Positions 33,274 to 45,114 of a DNA stretch of 64,000 nucleotides are shown here, piece by piece. The position numbers were made by a program, and so were the translations under genes. The stretch is from NCBI RefSeq assembly GCF_000716595.1, contig NZ_JNXC01000012.1, positions 124,001-188,000 of the forward strand. The letters are read 5' to 3'. Position 1 is the stretch's first letter. Every line of letters starts with the position of its first letter. Below the pieces are notes generated by a model. It was not told the DNA's origin and made no database searches. It was given only the letters and a program-made list of their open reading frames with translations. This DNA is from Saccharothrix sp. NRRL B-16314 (GTDB lineage Bacteria > Actinomycetota > Actinomycetes > Mycobacteriales > Pseudonocardiaceae).

Positions 33274-36200
33274 ATGAACCCGATGTCGCACGCTGACCTG
33301 CGCGAACGCCTGTCCGAACTGATGCCGCGGGACCAGCGGAGGCTCAGTCGTCGGCTCGACGGTGCCCGCAAGGTCCGCGACGACAAGGCCCGCGCGGCCG
33401 TCCTCGCCGAGATCGAGGACGAGGTCGAGGCCGCCGGCCTGCGGGTCGCGCTGCGCCGCGAGGCCGTGCCGAAGATCACCTATCCGGCCGAGCTGCCCGT
33501 CAGCGCCCGCAAGGACGACATCGCCGCGCTCATCCGCGACCACCAGGTCGTGATCGTGGCCGGCGAGACCGGCTCCGGCAAGACCACCCAGCTGCCCAAG
33601 ATCTGCCTCGAACTCGGTCGCGGCGTGCTCGGCCAGATCGGCCACACCCAGCCCCGGCGCCTCGCCGCCCGCACCGTCGCCGAGCGCGTCGCGCACGAAC
33701 TGGGCACCGAGCTGGGCAGCGCCATCGGCTACAAGGTCCGGTTCTCCGACCAGTCCGGCGACGAGACCCTGGTCAAGCTCATGACCGACGGCATCCTGCT
33801 GGCCGAGCTGCAGACCGACCGGCTGCTGTCCCGCTACGACACGATCATCATCGACGAGGCGCACGAGCGCAGCCTCAACGTCGACTTCCTGCTCGGCTAC
33901 CTCAAGCAGCTCCTGCCGAAGCGGCCCGACCTCAAGGTCGTCATCACCTCGGCGACCATCGACCCGCAGCGGTTCTCCCGCCACTTCGGCGACGCCCCGA
34001 TCATCGAGGTCTCCGGCCGCACCTACCCCGTCGAGGTCCGCTACCGGCCCGTCGTCGACCCCGACGACCCGGACGCCGACCCGGACCGCGACCAGACCCA
34101 GGCCGTCTGCGACGCCGTGCGCGAACTGCAGGCCGAAGGGCCCGGCGACGTGCTGGTGTTCCTGTCCGGCGAACGGGAGATCCGCGACACCGCCGACGCC
34201 CTCGCCGCCCTGGACCTGCGCAACACCGAGATCCTGCCGCTGTACGCGCGGCTGTCGTTCGGCGAGCAGCACCGCGTGTTCCAGCCGCACACCGCCCGCC
34301 GCGTCGTGCTCGCCACGAACGTCGCCGAGACGTCGCTGACCGTGCCCGGCATCAAGTACGTGGTCGACCCCGGCACCGCCCGGATCTCCCGCTACAGCCA
34401 CCGCCTCAAGGTGCAGCGGCTGCCCATCGAACCGGTCTCGCAGGCGTCGGCCAACCAGCGCAAGGGCCGCTGCGGCCGGGTGTCCGAGGGCATCTGCATC
34501 CGCCTGTACGCCGAGGACGACTTCGACGCTCGCCCCGAGTTCACCGACCCGGAGATCCTGCGCACCAACCTCGCCTCCGTGATCCTCCAGATGACGTCCA
34601 TCGGGCTGGGCGACATCGCCGCGTTCCCGTTCATCGACCCGCCCGAGGCGCGCAACATCAACGACGGCGTGCAGCTGCTCCAGGAGCTGGGCGCGTTGCT
34701 GCCCGCCGAGAAGCAGCTGACGCCGTTGGGCCGCAAGCTCGCCCAGCTGCCCGTCGACCCGCGCCTGGCGCGCATGGTCATCGAGGCCGACCGCAACGGC
34801 TGCGTCCGCGAGGTCATGGTCATCGCCGCCGCGCTGTCCATCCAGGACCCGCGCGAACGCCCGTCGGACAAGCAGCAGGCCGCCGACGAGTTCCACGGCC
34901 GGTTCAAGGACCCCGACTCGGACTTCACCGCGTTCCTCAACCTGTGGCAGCACGTGCGGGAGCAGCAGAAGGCGCTGTCGTCCAACCAGTTCCGCCGGCT
35001 GTGTCGCACCGAGTTCCTGAACTACCTGCGGGTGCGCGAGTGGCAGGACATCTACCAGCAGCTGCGGCAGGTCGCGAAGACCCTCGGCGTGCACGTCAAC
35101 GACGAGCCCGCCGACCCGCGCAACGTGCACATCTCGCTGCTGTCCGGGCTGCTGTCCCACATCGGTGTCAAGGACGTGCCGAAGAAGCGCGATCCGGGCA
35201 AGCGGGTCTCGACCGAGTACCTGGGCGCCCGCAGCGCGAAGTTCGCGATCTTCCCCGGCTCCGCGCTGTTCCGCAAACCACCCCAGTGGGTCATGGCCGC
35301 CGAACTCGTGGAGACCTCGCGGCTGTGGGGCCGCACCGTCGCCCGGATCGAACCCGAGTGGGCCGAGAACCTCGCCGGGCACCTCGTCAAGCGCACCTAC
35401 AGCGAACCCCACTGGGAAGCCAAGCGCGGCTCCGTCGTCGCGATGGAGAAGGTCACGCTGTACGGGGTGCCGATCGTGGCCGCCCGCAAGGTCAACTACG
35501 GGCGCATCGACCCCGAGCTGTCCCGCGAGCTGTTCATCCGGCACGCCCTGGTGCAGGGGGAGTGGACCACCCACCACAAATTCTTCCACCGCAACCGGGA
35601 ACTGCTCGCCGAGGTCGAGGAGCTGGAGAACCGGGCCCGCCGCCGCGACATCGTGGTGGACGAGGAGACCGTCTACGACTTCTACGACCAGCGCGTGCCC
35701 GCCGACGTCGTGTCCGTCCGGCACTTCGACACGTGGTGGAAGAAGACCCGCCACACCGAGCCGGAGCTGCTGACGTTCGACAAGGCGATGCTGGTCAACG
35801 ACCGGGCCGCGGTCACCCCCGACGCCTACCCCGACGAACTGCGCCGCGGCGGCCTCACCCTGCCGCTGACCTACCGGTTCGAACCCGGCACGGCCGTCGA
35901 CGGCGTGACCGTCGACCTGCCGCTGCCCGCGCTCACCACCCTGCCCGGCGACTCGCTGTCGTGGCAGGTGCCGGGTCTGCGCACGGAACTCGTCGTCGCG
36001 CTCATCCGGTCGCTGCCCAAACCGGTCCGCCGCAACTTCGTGCCCGTGCCCGACGTCGCCGCCGCCGCCCTCACCGGCATCGACCCCGACGAACCCCTGC
36101 TGCCCGCGCTGGAACGCGAACTGCGCCGGCTGACCGGTGTCGTCGTGCCCCGCGAAGAGTGGCAGCTCGACCAGGTCCCCGAGCACCTCAAGCTGACGTT

Positions 36201-37179
36201 CCGGATCGTCGGCGAGGACGACCGCGAACTGGCCCGCGGCAAGGACCTCGCCGCGTTGAAGGCCAAGCTCCAGGGGCAGCTGCGGGAAACACTGGCCGCC
36301 GCCGCGAGCAACCTCGCCCGCACCGGCCTCACCACGTGGACCATCGGCGACCTGCCGCGCACCGTGCAGCGCCGCCAGTCCGGCATCGTCGTCACCGCGT
36401 ACCCCGCGCTCGTCGACAAGGGCGACACGGTCGCAGTGGAAATCCTCGACACGCCGGGACGGCAGCGGCAGGCCATGTGGCGGGGCACCCGCCGGCTGCT
36501 GCTGCTCAACGTGCCGTCACCGGTCAAGACCCTGCAACGCGGCCTGAACAACGCCGAGAAGCTCGCCCTGACCCGCAACCCGCACGGCGGCGTCGCACCG
36601 CTGCTCGCCGACTGCATCTCCGCCGCCGTCGACAAGCTCCTGCGTGACGCCGGCGGACCGGTGTGGGACGAGTCGGCGTTCACCAAGCTCACCGACACCG
36701 TGCGGCGGGGCCTGGGCGAGGCCACGTTCGACGTGGTGCACAAGGTCCGCAAGGTGCTCGAAGCCGCGCAGGACGTCGAACTGCGCGTCAACGGCGTGCG
36801 CGGCCCGGTGTTCGAGGAATCGCTGGCCGACGTCCGCGCCCAGCTCGCCGGGCTGGTGCACAAGGGTTTCGCCACGTCGGCGGGCGCCGACCGGCTCGCC
36901 GACGTGCACCGCTACCTGCAGGGGATCTCGCGGAGGCTGGAGAAGCTGACCGAGAACGTGAAGCGCGACCAGGAGTGGATGGACCGCGTCCACGCCGTGC
37001 ACGCCGAGTACCGCGACCTGCGCGCCGCCCTGCCCGCCGACGAACCGCACGACGAGCTGGACGAGGTGCGGTGGATGATCGAGGAACTACGCCTGAGCTA
37101 CTTCGCCCAGACCATCGGCACCCGCTACACCGTCTCCGACAAGCGGATCTTCAAAGCCCTCGACGCCGTCCCCCGCTGA
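33274..37179 (+). CDS. hrpA: ATP-dependent RNA helicase HrpA
   Basis: 1301 residues, the usual length of bacterial HrpA. DEAH/RHA helicase core: Walker A GETGSGKT at 97-104, DEAH at 194-197 (IIDEAHERSLN), SAT motif VITSATIDPQRF, and the motif VI region NQRKGRCGRVSEG. The ratchet/OB-type HA2 region follows, and then the long C-terminal DUF3418 domain (from about residue 700). It unwinds structured RNA and is implicated in rescue of colliding ribosomes in other bacteria. ATG 33274 has no Shine-Dalgarno sequence; TATCCT at 33259-33264 lies 9 nt upstream, so a leaderless start is plausible. Confidence 0.95.
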   Translation: MNPMSHADLRERLSELMPRDQRRLSRRLDGARKVRDDKARAAVLAEIEDEVEAAGLRVALRREAVPKITYPAELPVSARKDDIAALIRDHQVVIVAGETGSGKTTQLPKICLELGRGVLGQIGHTQPRRLAARTVAERVAHELGTELGSAIGYKVRFSDQSGDETLVKLMTDGILLAELQTDRLLSRYDTIIIDEAHERSLNVDFLLGYLKQLLPKRPDLKVVITSATIDPQRFSRHFGDAPIIEVSGRTYPVEVRYRPVVDPDDPDADPDRDQTQAVCDAVRELQAEGPGDVLVFLSGEREIRDTADALAALDLRNTEILPLYARLSFGEQHRVFQPHTARRVVLATNVAETSLTVPGIKYVVDPGTARISRYSHRLKVQRLPIEPVSQASANQRKGRCGRVSEGICIRLYAEDDFDARPEFTDPEILRTNLASVILQMTSIGLGDIAAFPFIDPPEARNINDGVQLLQELGALLPAEKQLTPLGRKLAQLPVDPRLARMVIEADRNGCVREVMVIAAALSIQDPRERPSDKQQAADEFHGRFKDPDSDFTAFLNLWQHVREQQKALSSNQFRRLCRTEFLNYLRVREWQDIYQQLRQVAKTLGVHVNDEPADPRNVHISLLSGLLSHIGVKDVPKKRDPGKRVSTEYLGARSAKFAIFPGSALFRKPPQWVMAAELVETSRLWGRTVARIEPEWAENLAGHLVKRTYSEPHWEAKRGSVVAMEKVTLYGVPIVAARKVNYGRIDPELSRELFIRHALVQGEWTTHHKFFHRNRELLAEVEELENRARRRDIVVDEETVYDFYDQRVPADVVSVRHFDTWWKKTRHTEPELLTFDKAMLVNDRAAVTPDAYPDELRRGGLTLPLTYRFEPGTAVDGVTVDLPLPALTTLPGDSLSWQVPGLRTELVVALIRSLPKPVRRNFVPVPDVAAAALTGIDPDEPLLPALERELRRLTGVVVPREEWQLDQVPEHLKLTFRIVGEDDRELARGKDLAALKAKLQGQLRETLAAAASNLARTGLTTWTIGDLPRTVQRRQSGIVVTAYPALVDKGDTVAVEILDTPGRQRQAMWRGTRRLLLLNVPSPVKTLQRGLNNAEKLALTRNPHGGVAPLLADCISAAVDKLLRDAGGPVWDESAFTKLTDTVRRGLGEATFDVVHKVRKVLEAAQDVELRVNGVRGPVFEESLADVRAQLAGLVHKGFATSAGADRLADVHRYLQGISRRLEKLTENVKRDQEWMDRVHAVHAEYRDLRAALPADEPHDELDEVRWMIEELRLSYFAQTIGTRYTVSDKRIFKALDAVPR

Positions 37180-37215
37180 GAACCGCCGGATCCGATCGGG
37201 TGGGTGGCGCCGGGA

Positions 37216-37401
37216 CTGCTCGGACTTGTCCAGCAGGAGCCGCAGCGCGTCGGCGACGACGGTCTTCGTGTGGTCCTCCGAGGGCTCCAGCAGCTGCGCG
37301 TGCAGTTCCACGTACTCGGCTGGCATGCCGTCCACGAGCCGTCGGTCCCGGTCGGTCAGCCTTATCCGCACCACCCGCCGGTCGTGCACCCGGTCACGTC
37401 C
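37216..37401 (-). pseudogene. Remnant of a MarR-family regulator gene (C-terminal part only)
   Basis: About 62 codons read GRDRVHDRRVVRIRLTDRDR and then RLVDGMPAEYVELHAQLLEP, ending near DALRLLLDKSEQ. This is the wing and dimerisation helix of a MarR protein. The first 80-90 residues (recognition helix) are absent from the frames upstream, and the frame runs on without the expected stop, into the antisense of hrpA. I read it as a decayed 3' fragment. A rearrangement here would fit the neighbouring accessory genes. Confidence 0.5.
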
Positions 37402-37520
37402 CGTAGTGGCGGTAGCCACACGGATGAGAAGCCAGTTCCGGGAGATGGGTGACGCAGTGCAGCCGGCAGCCGGGGTCGGCGTGACGACCATGGGTGTGAC
37501 CATTCCCCCAGTCATGACTC

Positions 37521-37564
37521 GGCGGCCTTTCTCCCACCGGGAGCGGATTTGGAGAAAGGCCGCC
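37521..37564. repeat. 14-bp perfect inverted repeat in the hrpA/37784 gap
   Basis: GGCGGCCTTTCTCC (37521-37534) and GGAGAAAGGCCGCC (37551-37564) are separated by 16 nt. It could terminate the minus-strand gene ending at 37784 (220 bp away) or be a mobile-element end; the T/A-containing stem is unlike the GC-only terminators elsewhere. The rest of the 37402-37783 gap shows no gene. Confidence 0.5.
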
Positions 37565-37783
37565 ACGTCGTGGCGCCTTGAGCGGGGATCGTCTGGGCGG
37601 GATGGCTTCGGACAGTGCCGTGGATACGTCAGCGCCGGCGAGCACGGCCAGCGCAAAGACCGCCGCGGCCGTTGACGCCGGAGCGGAACAGCGGCCCGGT
37701 GGGGCCTCTCCGCCCTCCCTCGGAAGCTCAAGCGCACGTCGGCGCCATGGCTGGTTTCCACGGCGTCTTGGTCTCCTCGAAGC

Positions 37784-39037
37784 TCACGAGGTGTCGTTCA
37801 GTCCGGCGGCGGTCTCGTCGATGTCCTGCTGATCGATGATCGAGGGCAGTTGGAGGACTTCGCTCGCGGGCACGTCGGAGGGGCGTTCGAGGTCCTTGGT
37901 CGAGATACCGGAGGGCAGGACGTCGTCCAACAGCATGTGGAGAGTCTCCCTGCTGGCCTGCGGGTTGCGGCGCTTGAGCGACATCAGCACGTCGTCGCGC
38001 AGTGCCCAGACGCTCCGCCGCAGGATGAGGTTCTCGTCGAGCAGGGCGTTGCGTTCCCTGATCACCGACTGGCGGTCCCTCCGGCTGGCCCACACCTGGC
38101 TCTGGGCGTCCCCCTCTACCCGGAGGACCCGTTCTTCGGCCTGCCGCTCGATGCTTCGCCGGAACTCTTCCTGCCCCTTTCGGGCGCGCTCCACGGCAGC
38201 CTCGCCATCGCGTACTGCTTGTTCCCGGCGTGCCAAGTCGGCTTCTCTGGTGATCGCCGCGTGTACGGCGATGCGAAGCTGTTCCGTCAACTCGTAGTTG
38301 GACTCGATGCTCTTGTTGAACTCCAGCGCGATACCGATGGCGATGTGTTCACGGTCCCGTACGTCGTCTTGGAGTGCGTTGGTTCGTTCGCGCAGCTCGG
38401 CGACCTCGGTGCGCAGTCGGATGAGCTCAGCGGCAGCGTGGGCGTCGAGTCGCGTGACCGGAGTGCCCGGTGCCGGGTCCATCTCGTCGACCTGCGCCTG
38501 GTCCCAGAAGCGCAGTGCCCACTCCCGTCCGCCGACCGTGATCGAGGTGAACACGGTGGTGTCCTCGTCGAACCACGTCGGTCTGCGCTTCTCTCCCGAC
38601 CAACTCTCCTCGGGGATCCTGACTCCGGTGGCCTCGCAGAACAGGTACGCGGCCTCGGAGATCAGACGTTCGGCGTCCGCGGCGACGAGCAGATCGCGCA
38701 CTCTCTCCCACCGTAGTTTCCCGGGTTCGGCACCCTTGCCCACGAACTTGCCGAGGCAGCTCTGGATGGCCGATCTCTTGCGCCCCACCGCCCAGTGCCC
38801 CGCCTTCTTTCCCCAACGGGCCAGGATGGCGTCCGCAACGGTGCTCAACTGGCCGTAGTCGTCCACCGCAGCGGTCATCAACAGCATCGACAACGCGGTC
38901 TCGGCGCGGTTGAGTCGTGCCGCGTGCGTCATGCCCTCGGTCGTCCTGAAGGTGTCCACAACAGCACCGCCTCGGCGCCTTCGACGCTGGAAGGGCAGCC
39001 CGACCGCTGTGACACTGTGTCGGTGATCACGCTGCAT
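37784..39037 (-). CDS. Uncharacterised helical/coiled-coil protein
   Basis: 417 residues from ATG 39037 (GAGGAG 5 nt upstream). An Arg-rich start (FQRRRRRGG) precedes a helical, Trp-containing region (about 35-150; ILARWGKKAGHWAVGRKRSA, LGKFVGKGAEPGKLRWERVR) that could be a DNA-binding or adaptor domain. A beta-like segment (TVFTSITVGGREWALRFW) is followed by a long heptad-rich coiled coil (about 205-340; LIRLRTEVAELRERTNALQD, READLARREQAVRDGEAAVE) and an acidic tail. I do not recognise the family. Codon use is less extreme than in the neighbours. It diverges from a two-gene membrane operon across a 530-bp AT-richer gap. Confidence 0.7.
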   Translation of the reverse strand: MQRDHRHSVTAVGLPFQRRRRRGGAVVDTFRTTEGMTHAARLNRAETALSMLLMTAAVDDYGQLSTVADAILARWGKKAGHWAVGRKRSAIQSCLGKFVGKGAEPGKLRWERVRDLLVAADAERLISEAAYLFCEATGVRIPEESWSGEKRRPTWFDEDTTVFTSITVGGREWALRFWDQAQVDEMDPAPGTPVTRLDAHAAAELIRLRTEVAELRERTNALQDDVRDREHIAIGIALEFNKSIESNYELTEQLRIAVHAAITREADLARREQAVRDGEAAVERARKGQEEFRRSIERQAEERVLRVEGDAQSQVWASRRDRQSVIRERNALLDENLILRRSVWALRDDVLMSLKRRNPQASRETLHMLLDDVLPSGISTKDLERPSDVPASEVLQLPSIIDQQDIDETAAGLNDTS

Positions 39038-39566
39038 GATCGCTCCTCGTAGCTGGTCAGCGCGCTCAGGACAGTCGGGCGTTCTCTCCTCTGATCCCTC
39101 CTCGGCGTCGAACGTGGGTACGGACCTGGGGAGAGATCCCGAGGGGGCACCGTCCGGTGACATCCGTGTCCGTCTCCTGACACTTCACGGCCAGGCAAAA
39201 CCCGGCACGAACCGATATCCGCTCTCTCCTCGGCCGTTACTCTGCGTATAGCAGGCCAGGATGCGCTACGCGGGTGACGCAGGGAGAGTGCGGGAGACCA
39301 AAACCCCACGCTGCGTGCATAAGAAGTGCTCCATCACGCTTTGGGGTTCGTAGAGGTTAACCCGAAAACCTATAAAAGCGGGCGATCCGATTACTCGGTG
39401 TGTCGCTGGTCGTGGTTCTATTTGATGTAGCGGCCAACGCCACGCCTGACCATCCGGACTTGATCCGGAGAGCGGGACGGGCGGCCAGGGTGCAACCTGA
39501 CCGCCCGTCGTGTGCGAGTCCGCTTGGACGCCCGGTTGAGACCATCCAGACCAAGGACCCGCACCA
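39038..39566. other. AT-richer divergent intergenic region with a hairpin; no gene seen
   Basis: About 530 bp between divergent unknown genes. It includes a locally AT-rich patch (about 39345-39430) and a hairpin at 39476-39509 (GACGGGCGGcCA with TGaCCGCCCGTC, one mismatch, 10-nt loop). The hairpin sits 57 bp upstream of the membrane-protein start, where it could act as an attenuator or terminator for an upstream transcript. No tRNA or small gene was convincing. Confidence 0.45.
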
Positions 39567-40256
39567 GTGCCTACCCTAGATTCAGCCCGCACTACCGACC
39601 ACGTGTATCAATTGGTGATCAACCGCAGTTCACCCTCCGATCAGGTGGCCGCGACAGCGGCGACCCGCGCCGCCGTACGAACGCCGCTGTCGCAGGCCCC
39701 GCCTGTGGACTGGTACGCGTCGGGTACCTTCTGGGCGATCGCCGCGGTAGCCGTGGCGGTAATCGCCATCGCCGTGGGCACGTGGTCGGCGTTCCGCTCG
39801 GCCAATCCCCGCCGCCACCTGCACATCACCGAGGACTCCTTGGTATCGCTGCTGCCCTCGGGCCTGGGGCTGGGTGACGACGTCGAAGTGCACCGTCGGG
39901 GCAAGGTGCTGTCCAACCCGCACGTGATCACGGTGAGCCTGGTCAGCCGTAGCGCCCGGGACATCCCCCGCGCGGCGTTCGACGGCACCCCGCTCACCCT
40001 CGACTTCGGAGTGCCTGTGATCGGCCTGCTGGAGCAGTGGTCCGACCCCGGACGCGCGGCGGTCTGCAAACCGTCGGTCACGGTGACCGCGACCGCCCTG
40101 ACCATCGGTCCGGCGCTGCTGACCCGCAGCCACGAACTGCGCTACACCGTGCTGGTCGACGGCGAGCCGAACCTCGCCATCCAGGGCGAACTTGCCGACG
40201 TCCACATCCACACGAAACCGCCGCGGCCACGCATGACCCCCGCCGCCTCGTGCTGA
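39567..40256 (+). CDS. Single-pass membrane protein with soluble beta-type domain, unknown family
   Basis: 229 residues from GTG 39567 (AAGGA upstream). After a polar 47-residue N-terminus comes one transmembrane segment (about 50-76; FWAIAAVAVAVIAIAVGTWS). A beta-rich domain follows (RRHLHITEDSLVSLLPSG, NPHVITVSLVSRSARDIP, YTVLVDGEPNLAIQGELA) that looks like an immunoglobulin-like or C2-like sandwich. I know similar unannotated proteins from actinomycetes but no function. The stop overlaps the next ATG (TGATG), so the two are coupled. Confidence 0.7.
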   Translation: MPTLDSARTTDHVYQLVINRSSPSDQVAATAATRAAVRTPLSQAPPVDWYASGTFWAIAAVAVAVIAIAVGTWSAFRSANPRRHLHITEDSLVSLLPSGLGLGDDVEVHRRGKVLSNPHVITVSLVSRSARDIPRAAFDGTPLTLDFGVPVIGLLEQWSDPGRAAVCKPSVTVTATALTIGPALLTRSHELRYTVLVDGEPNLAIQGELADVHIHTKPPRPRMTPAASC

Positions 40257-40495
40257 TGATCGCACCGACCGTGACCTCCGTCCTCGGTGTCACCGCCGTC
40301 ACGCGGCCCGACCTGTTCTCCCGGATTCCGACCGTCGCGGTGGCGCTGATCATGGCGACGGCCGTGGCCGCCACCCTGCTGTCGGGGCTGCCGAGTAACT
40401 GTCGTGCCCGGCACGAGCTGCGGAATTCCACGAGGAACCGGAGGTACACGGCGCCTGAGCGGCATGTCAGGCGGGTGGATCGTCGGAGTCGGTGA
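40256..40495 (+). CDS. Small hydrophobic membrane protein coupled to the preceding gene
   Basis: 79 residues from ATG 40256 (GTG 40250 is an alternative). The N-terminal half is hydrophobic (IPTVAVALIMATAVAATLLS, one clear transmembrane helix; the first 20 residues may form another), and the C-terminal half is Arg-rich and cytosolic (RHELRNSTRNRRYTAPERHV). Overlaps the upstream stop as TGATG, consistent with a two-component membrane assembly. No recognised family; it could also be the last helical part of a longer split protein. Confidence 0.5.
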   Translation: MIAPTVTSVLGVTAVTRPDLFSRIPTVAVALIMATAVAATLLSGLPSNCRARHELRNSTRNRRYTAPERHVRRVDRRSR

Positions 40496-40564
40496 CGCCG
40501 ATGCGCTCGGCAGCAGCGCGTTGCCCCCGCACTGGTGGCCGTTGCGAGCACCCCGACCGCGGGC

Positions 40565-41533
40565 TCAAGCGCCGTGCCCGCCCCGCAGCTGGACGACGAC
40601 CACCGTGATGTTGTCGTGCCCGCCCGCCTTCAACGCCACGTCCACCAGCTCCCGCGCCACCTCCACCGGCGGCACACCACGCGGCAGGACGGCCAGCAGG
40701 TCCTCCGGCTCGGGCATGTAGTTCCACAGCCCGTCGCTGCACAGCACCAGCAGCCCCGGCGTCTCCACCCGGAACGTCACCGTCTGCGGCGCCTCGATCC
40801 CCGAGTCCGCGCCCAGCCACCGCGACAGCACGTGCGCCCGCCGGTCGGTCAGCGCCTCCTCCTCGGTCAGCACGCCCTCCGCCACGAGCTGCGCCGCCCA
40901 CGTGTCGTCCGTGGTCAACCGCGCCGCACCACCACCGGCCACCAGGTAGGCACGGCTGTCGCCGACCCAGCCCACCGTCGCCGACTCGTCCGTCACCACC
41001 GCCGACACGAACGTGCAGGACGGCGCGACCTCGGCCGCCTCCGGCCGCGCCAACCGGCTCACCGCGTCGTTCGCGGCGACCACCGCGTCACCTGTGGACT
41101 TCTCGGCGTCCGTGCCGGACTGCAACCCGGTCAGCAGCACGTCCGCCGCCGTGTCCACCGCCGTCTGCGACGCCCGCTCGGCCCGCTCCGACGACGCCAC
41201 CCCGTCGCACACCACCACCGCGACACCCCGCCCCCGGACCCGCCCGAACGCCATCGAGTCCTCGTTGCGCCGCCGCCGCTTGCCCCGGTCGCTCACCCCG
41301 GCCACACCGGGCAGCACGAACTCCACCCGGTCCCGCGCCGACGGCCGCGCCCGACCGCACGCCTCGCAGAACCCCTCCGCGTCGAACTCCTCACCGCCGC
41401 ACGGGCACATCGGCGGCCACTGTGCGCCGGGACCGTCGACCGGCGTCCGCTGCACGCGCAGGTTCCGCCCGCACGCCTCGCAGAAGCGGTCCTGCGACGT
41501 CACCGGTGACGCGCACTCGGGACAAGACTCCAT
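40565..41533 (-). CDS. PP2C-family serine/threonine phosphatase with N-terminal zinc ribbons
   Basis: 322 residues. Two CxxC/CxC zinc-ribbon-like units come first (C4/C7/C18/C21 and C43/C45/C56/C59), then a PP2C domain: GVSDRGKRRRRNEDSMAFG, VVCDGVASS, VGWVGDSRAYL, CSDGLWNYM and GGHDNITVVVV carry the metal-binding aspartates. Cytosolic Mn/Mg-dependent protein phosphatase. Its upstream neighbour ends at 41536 with the GTGA overlap of an alternative GTG 41539; ATG 41533 is preferred. As the last gene of the glnX-glnH-pknG operon it is the natural counter-enzyme to PknG. Confidence 0.9.
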   Translation of the reverse strand: MESCPECASPVTSQDRFCEACGRNLRVQRTPVDGPGAQWPPMCPCGGEEFDAEGFCEACGRARPSARDRVEFVLPGVAGVSDRGKRRRRNEDSMAFGRVRGRGVAVVVCDGVASSERAERASQTAVDTAADVLLTGLQSGTDAEKSTGDAVVAANDAVSRLARPEAAEVAPSCTFVSAVVTDESATVGWVGDSRAYLVAGGGAARLTTDDTWAAQLVAEGVLTEEEALTDRRAHVLSRWLGADSGIEAPQTVTFRVETPGLLVLCSDGLWNYMPEPEDLLAVLPRGVPPVEVARELVDVALKAGGHDNITVVVVQLRGGHGA

Positions 41534-41535
41534 CG

Positions 41536-44151
<2,616 letters not shown>

Positions 44152-45114
44152 TCAGTCCCGGTACACCGCGACGGGCGGCACGGGAGGAGGGCCGAGCCAC
44201 CGCTGGTGGAGCCGCGTCCACGTGCCGTCCGCGCGCAACCGCTCCAGCAGCGCGTTGACGAACCGCACGAAGTCCTCGTCCGCCTTCGGGATCGCCATCC
44301 CGTACGGCTCGTCGGTGAACTTCGGGCCGACGATCTTCGTGTACGGGTCCTGCGCCGCGAACCCGGCCAGGATCGTGTCGTCGGTGGAGATCGCGTCGAC
44401 CTGGCCCTGCTGGAGCAGCACCAGGCAGTCCGTCCAGTGCGACACGGACACCGCCACCGGCCGCACCGGCGCGGCGGCGACGTTGGCCAGCGAACTGGAC
44501 CCCTTCGTCGCGCACACCCGCTTGCCGCCCAGCGACTCGATGCCCGTCACGTCCGAGTTCGATCGCACCAGCACCCGCTGCCCGGCCTGGTAGTAGATGG
44601 TGGAGAAGTTGACCCGCTGCCACCGTTCGCAGGTCACGGTCATGGTCCGCACCACGATGTCGACCTCCCGGTCCTCCAGCGCCGGGATGCGCTGCTCGGA
44701 GGTCAGCACCTTGTACTGGATCGCGTTCGGATCGCCGAACACCGCCCGCGCGACCTCCCGCACCATGTCGACGTCGAAGCCCTCCAGCTCACCGGAGAAC
44801 GGGTTGCGGAACCCCATCTGGAACGAGTTCTGGTCGACGCCCGCGATCAGCCGCCCCCGCTGCTGGATCCGCGCCATCGTCGACCCCGCCGGCATCATGC
44901 CCGGCGCGGGCAGCGGCCCCGTCGGACGCAGGCTCGCCCTCGGGTCGCACGACGCGGGCGCCACCGCCGGCGGGCTGAACGGGGTGGTCAGCTCCACCAC
45001 GTCCGCCGGTCGCGGCAGCACCGCCGAGCCGCCACCGATCGGTGGCGCGGCACTGGGCACCGGAGCGCACGCCGCGAGCACTGCGGCGAGCAACGCCACC
45101 ACCCCGGCCTTCAC
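44152..45114 (-). CDS. glnH: GlnH-like amino-acid-binding lipoprotein
   Basis: 320 residues. The lipoprotein signal MKAGVVALLAAVLAAC has its lipid-anchored Cys at 16. A family-3 extracellular solute-binding domain follows: RGRLIAGVDQNSFQMGFRNP, GFDVDMVREVARAVFG, DIVVRTMTVTCERW, DDTILAGFAAQDPYTKIVGP. It probably binds aspartate/glutamate-type ligands outside the membrane and signals to GlnX rather than feeding a permease, since none is encoded here. GTG 45114 overlaps the glnX stop (GTGA), and pknG starts 51 bp downstream. Confidence 0.92.
   Translation of the reverse strand: MKAGVVALLAAVLAACAPVPSAAPPIGGGSAVLPRPADVVELTTPFSPPAVAPASCDPRASLRPTGPLPAPGMMPAGSTMARIQQRGRLIAGVDQNSFQMGFRNPFSGELEGFDVDMVREVARAVFGDPNAIQYKVLTSEQRIPALEDREVDIVVRTMTVTCERWQRVNFSTIYYQAGQRVLVRSNSDVTGIESLGGKRVCATKGSSSLANVAAAPVRPVAVSVSHWTDCLVLLQQGQVDAISTDDTILAGFAAQDPYTKIVGPKFTDEPYGMAIPKADEDFVRFVNALLERLRADGTWTRLHQRWLGPPPVPPVAVYRD

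Noticed and set aside
33265..36186. A 973-codon frame antisense to hrpA
   Set aside because: Same bias artefact; low-complexity Val/Gly/Asp-rich translation and no family features.
37578..37832. Ser/Ala-rich small frame after hrpA
   Set aside because: No RBS, no domain, and it overlaps the 3' end of the minus-strand unknown gene.
39345..39470. AT-rich patch suspected to be a tRNA or small RNA
   Set aside because: No cloverleaf and no promoter/terminator pair; only a hairpin further downstream was supportable.
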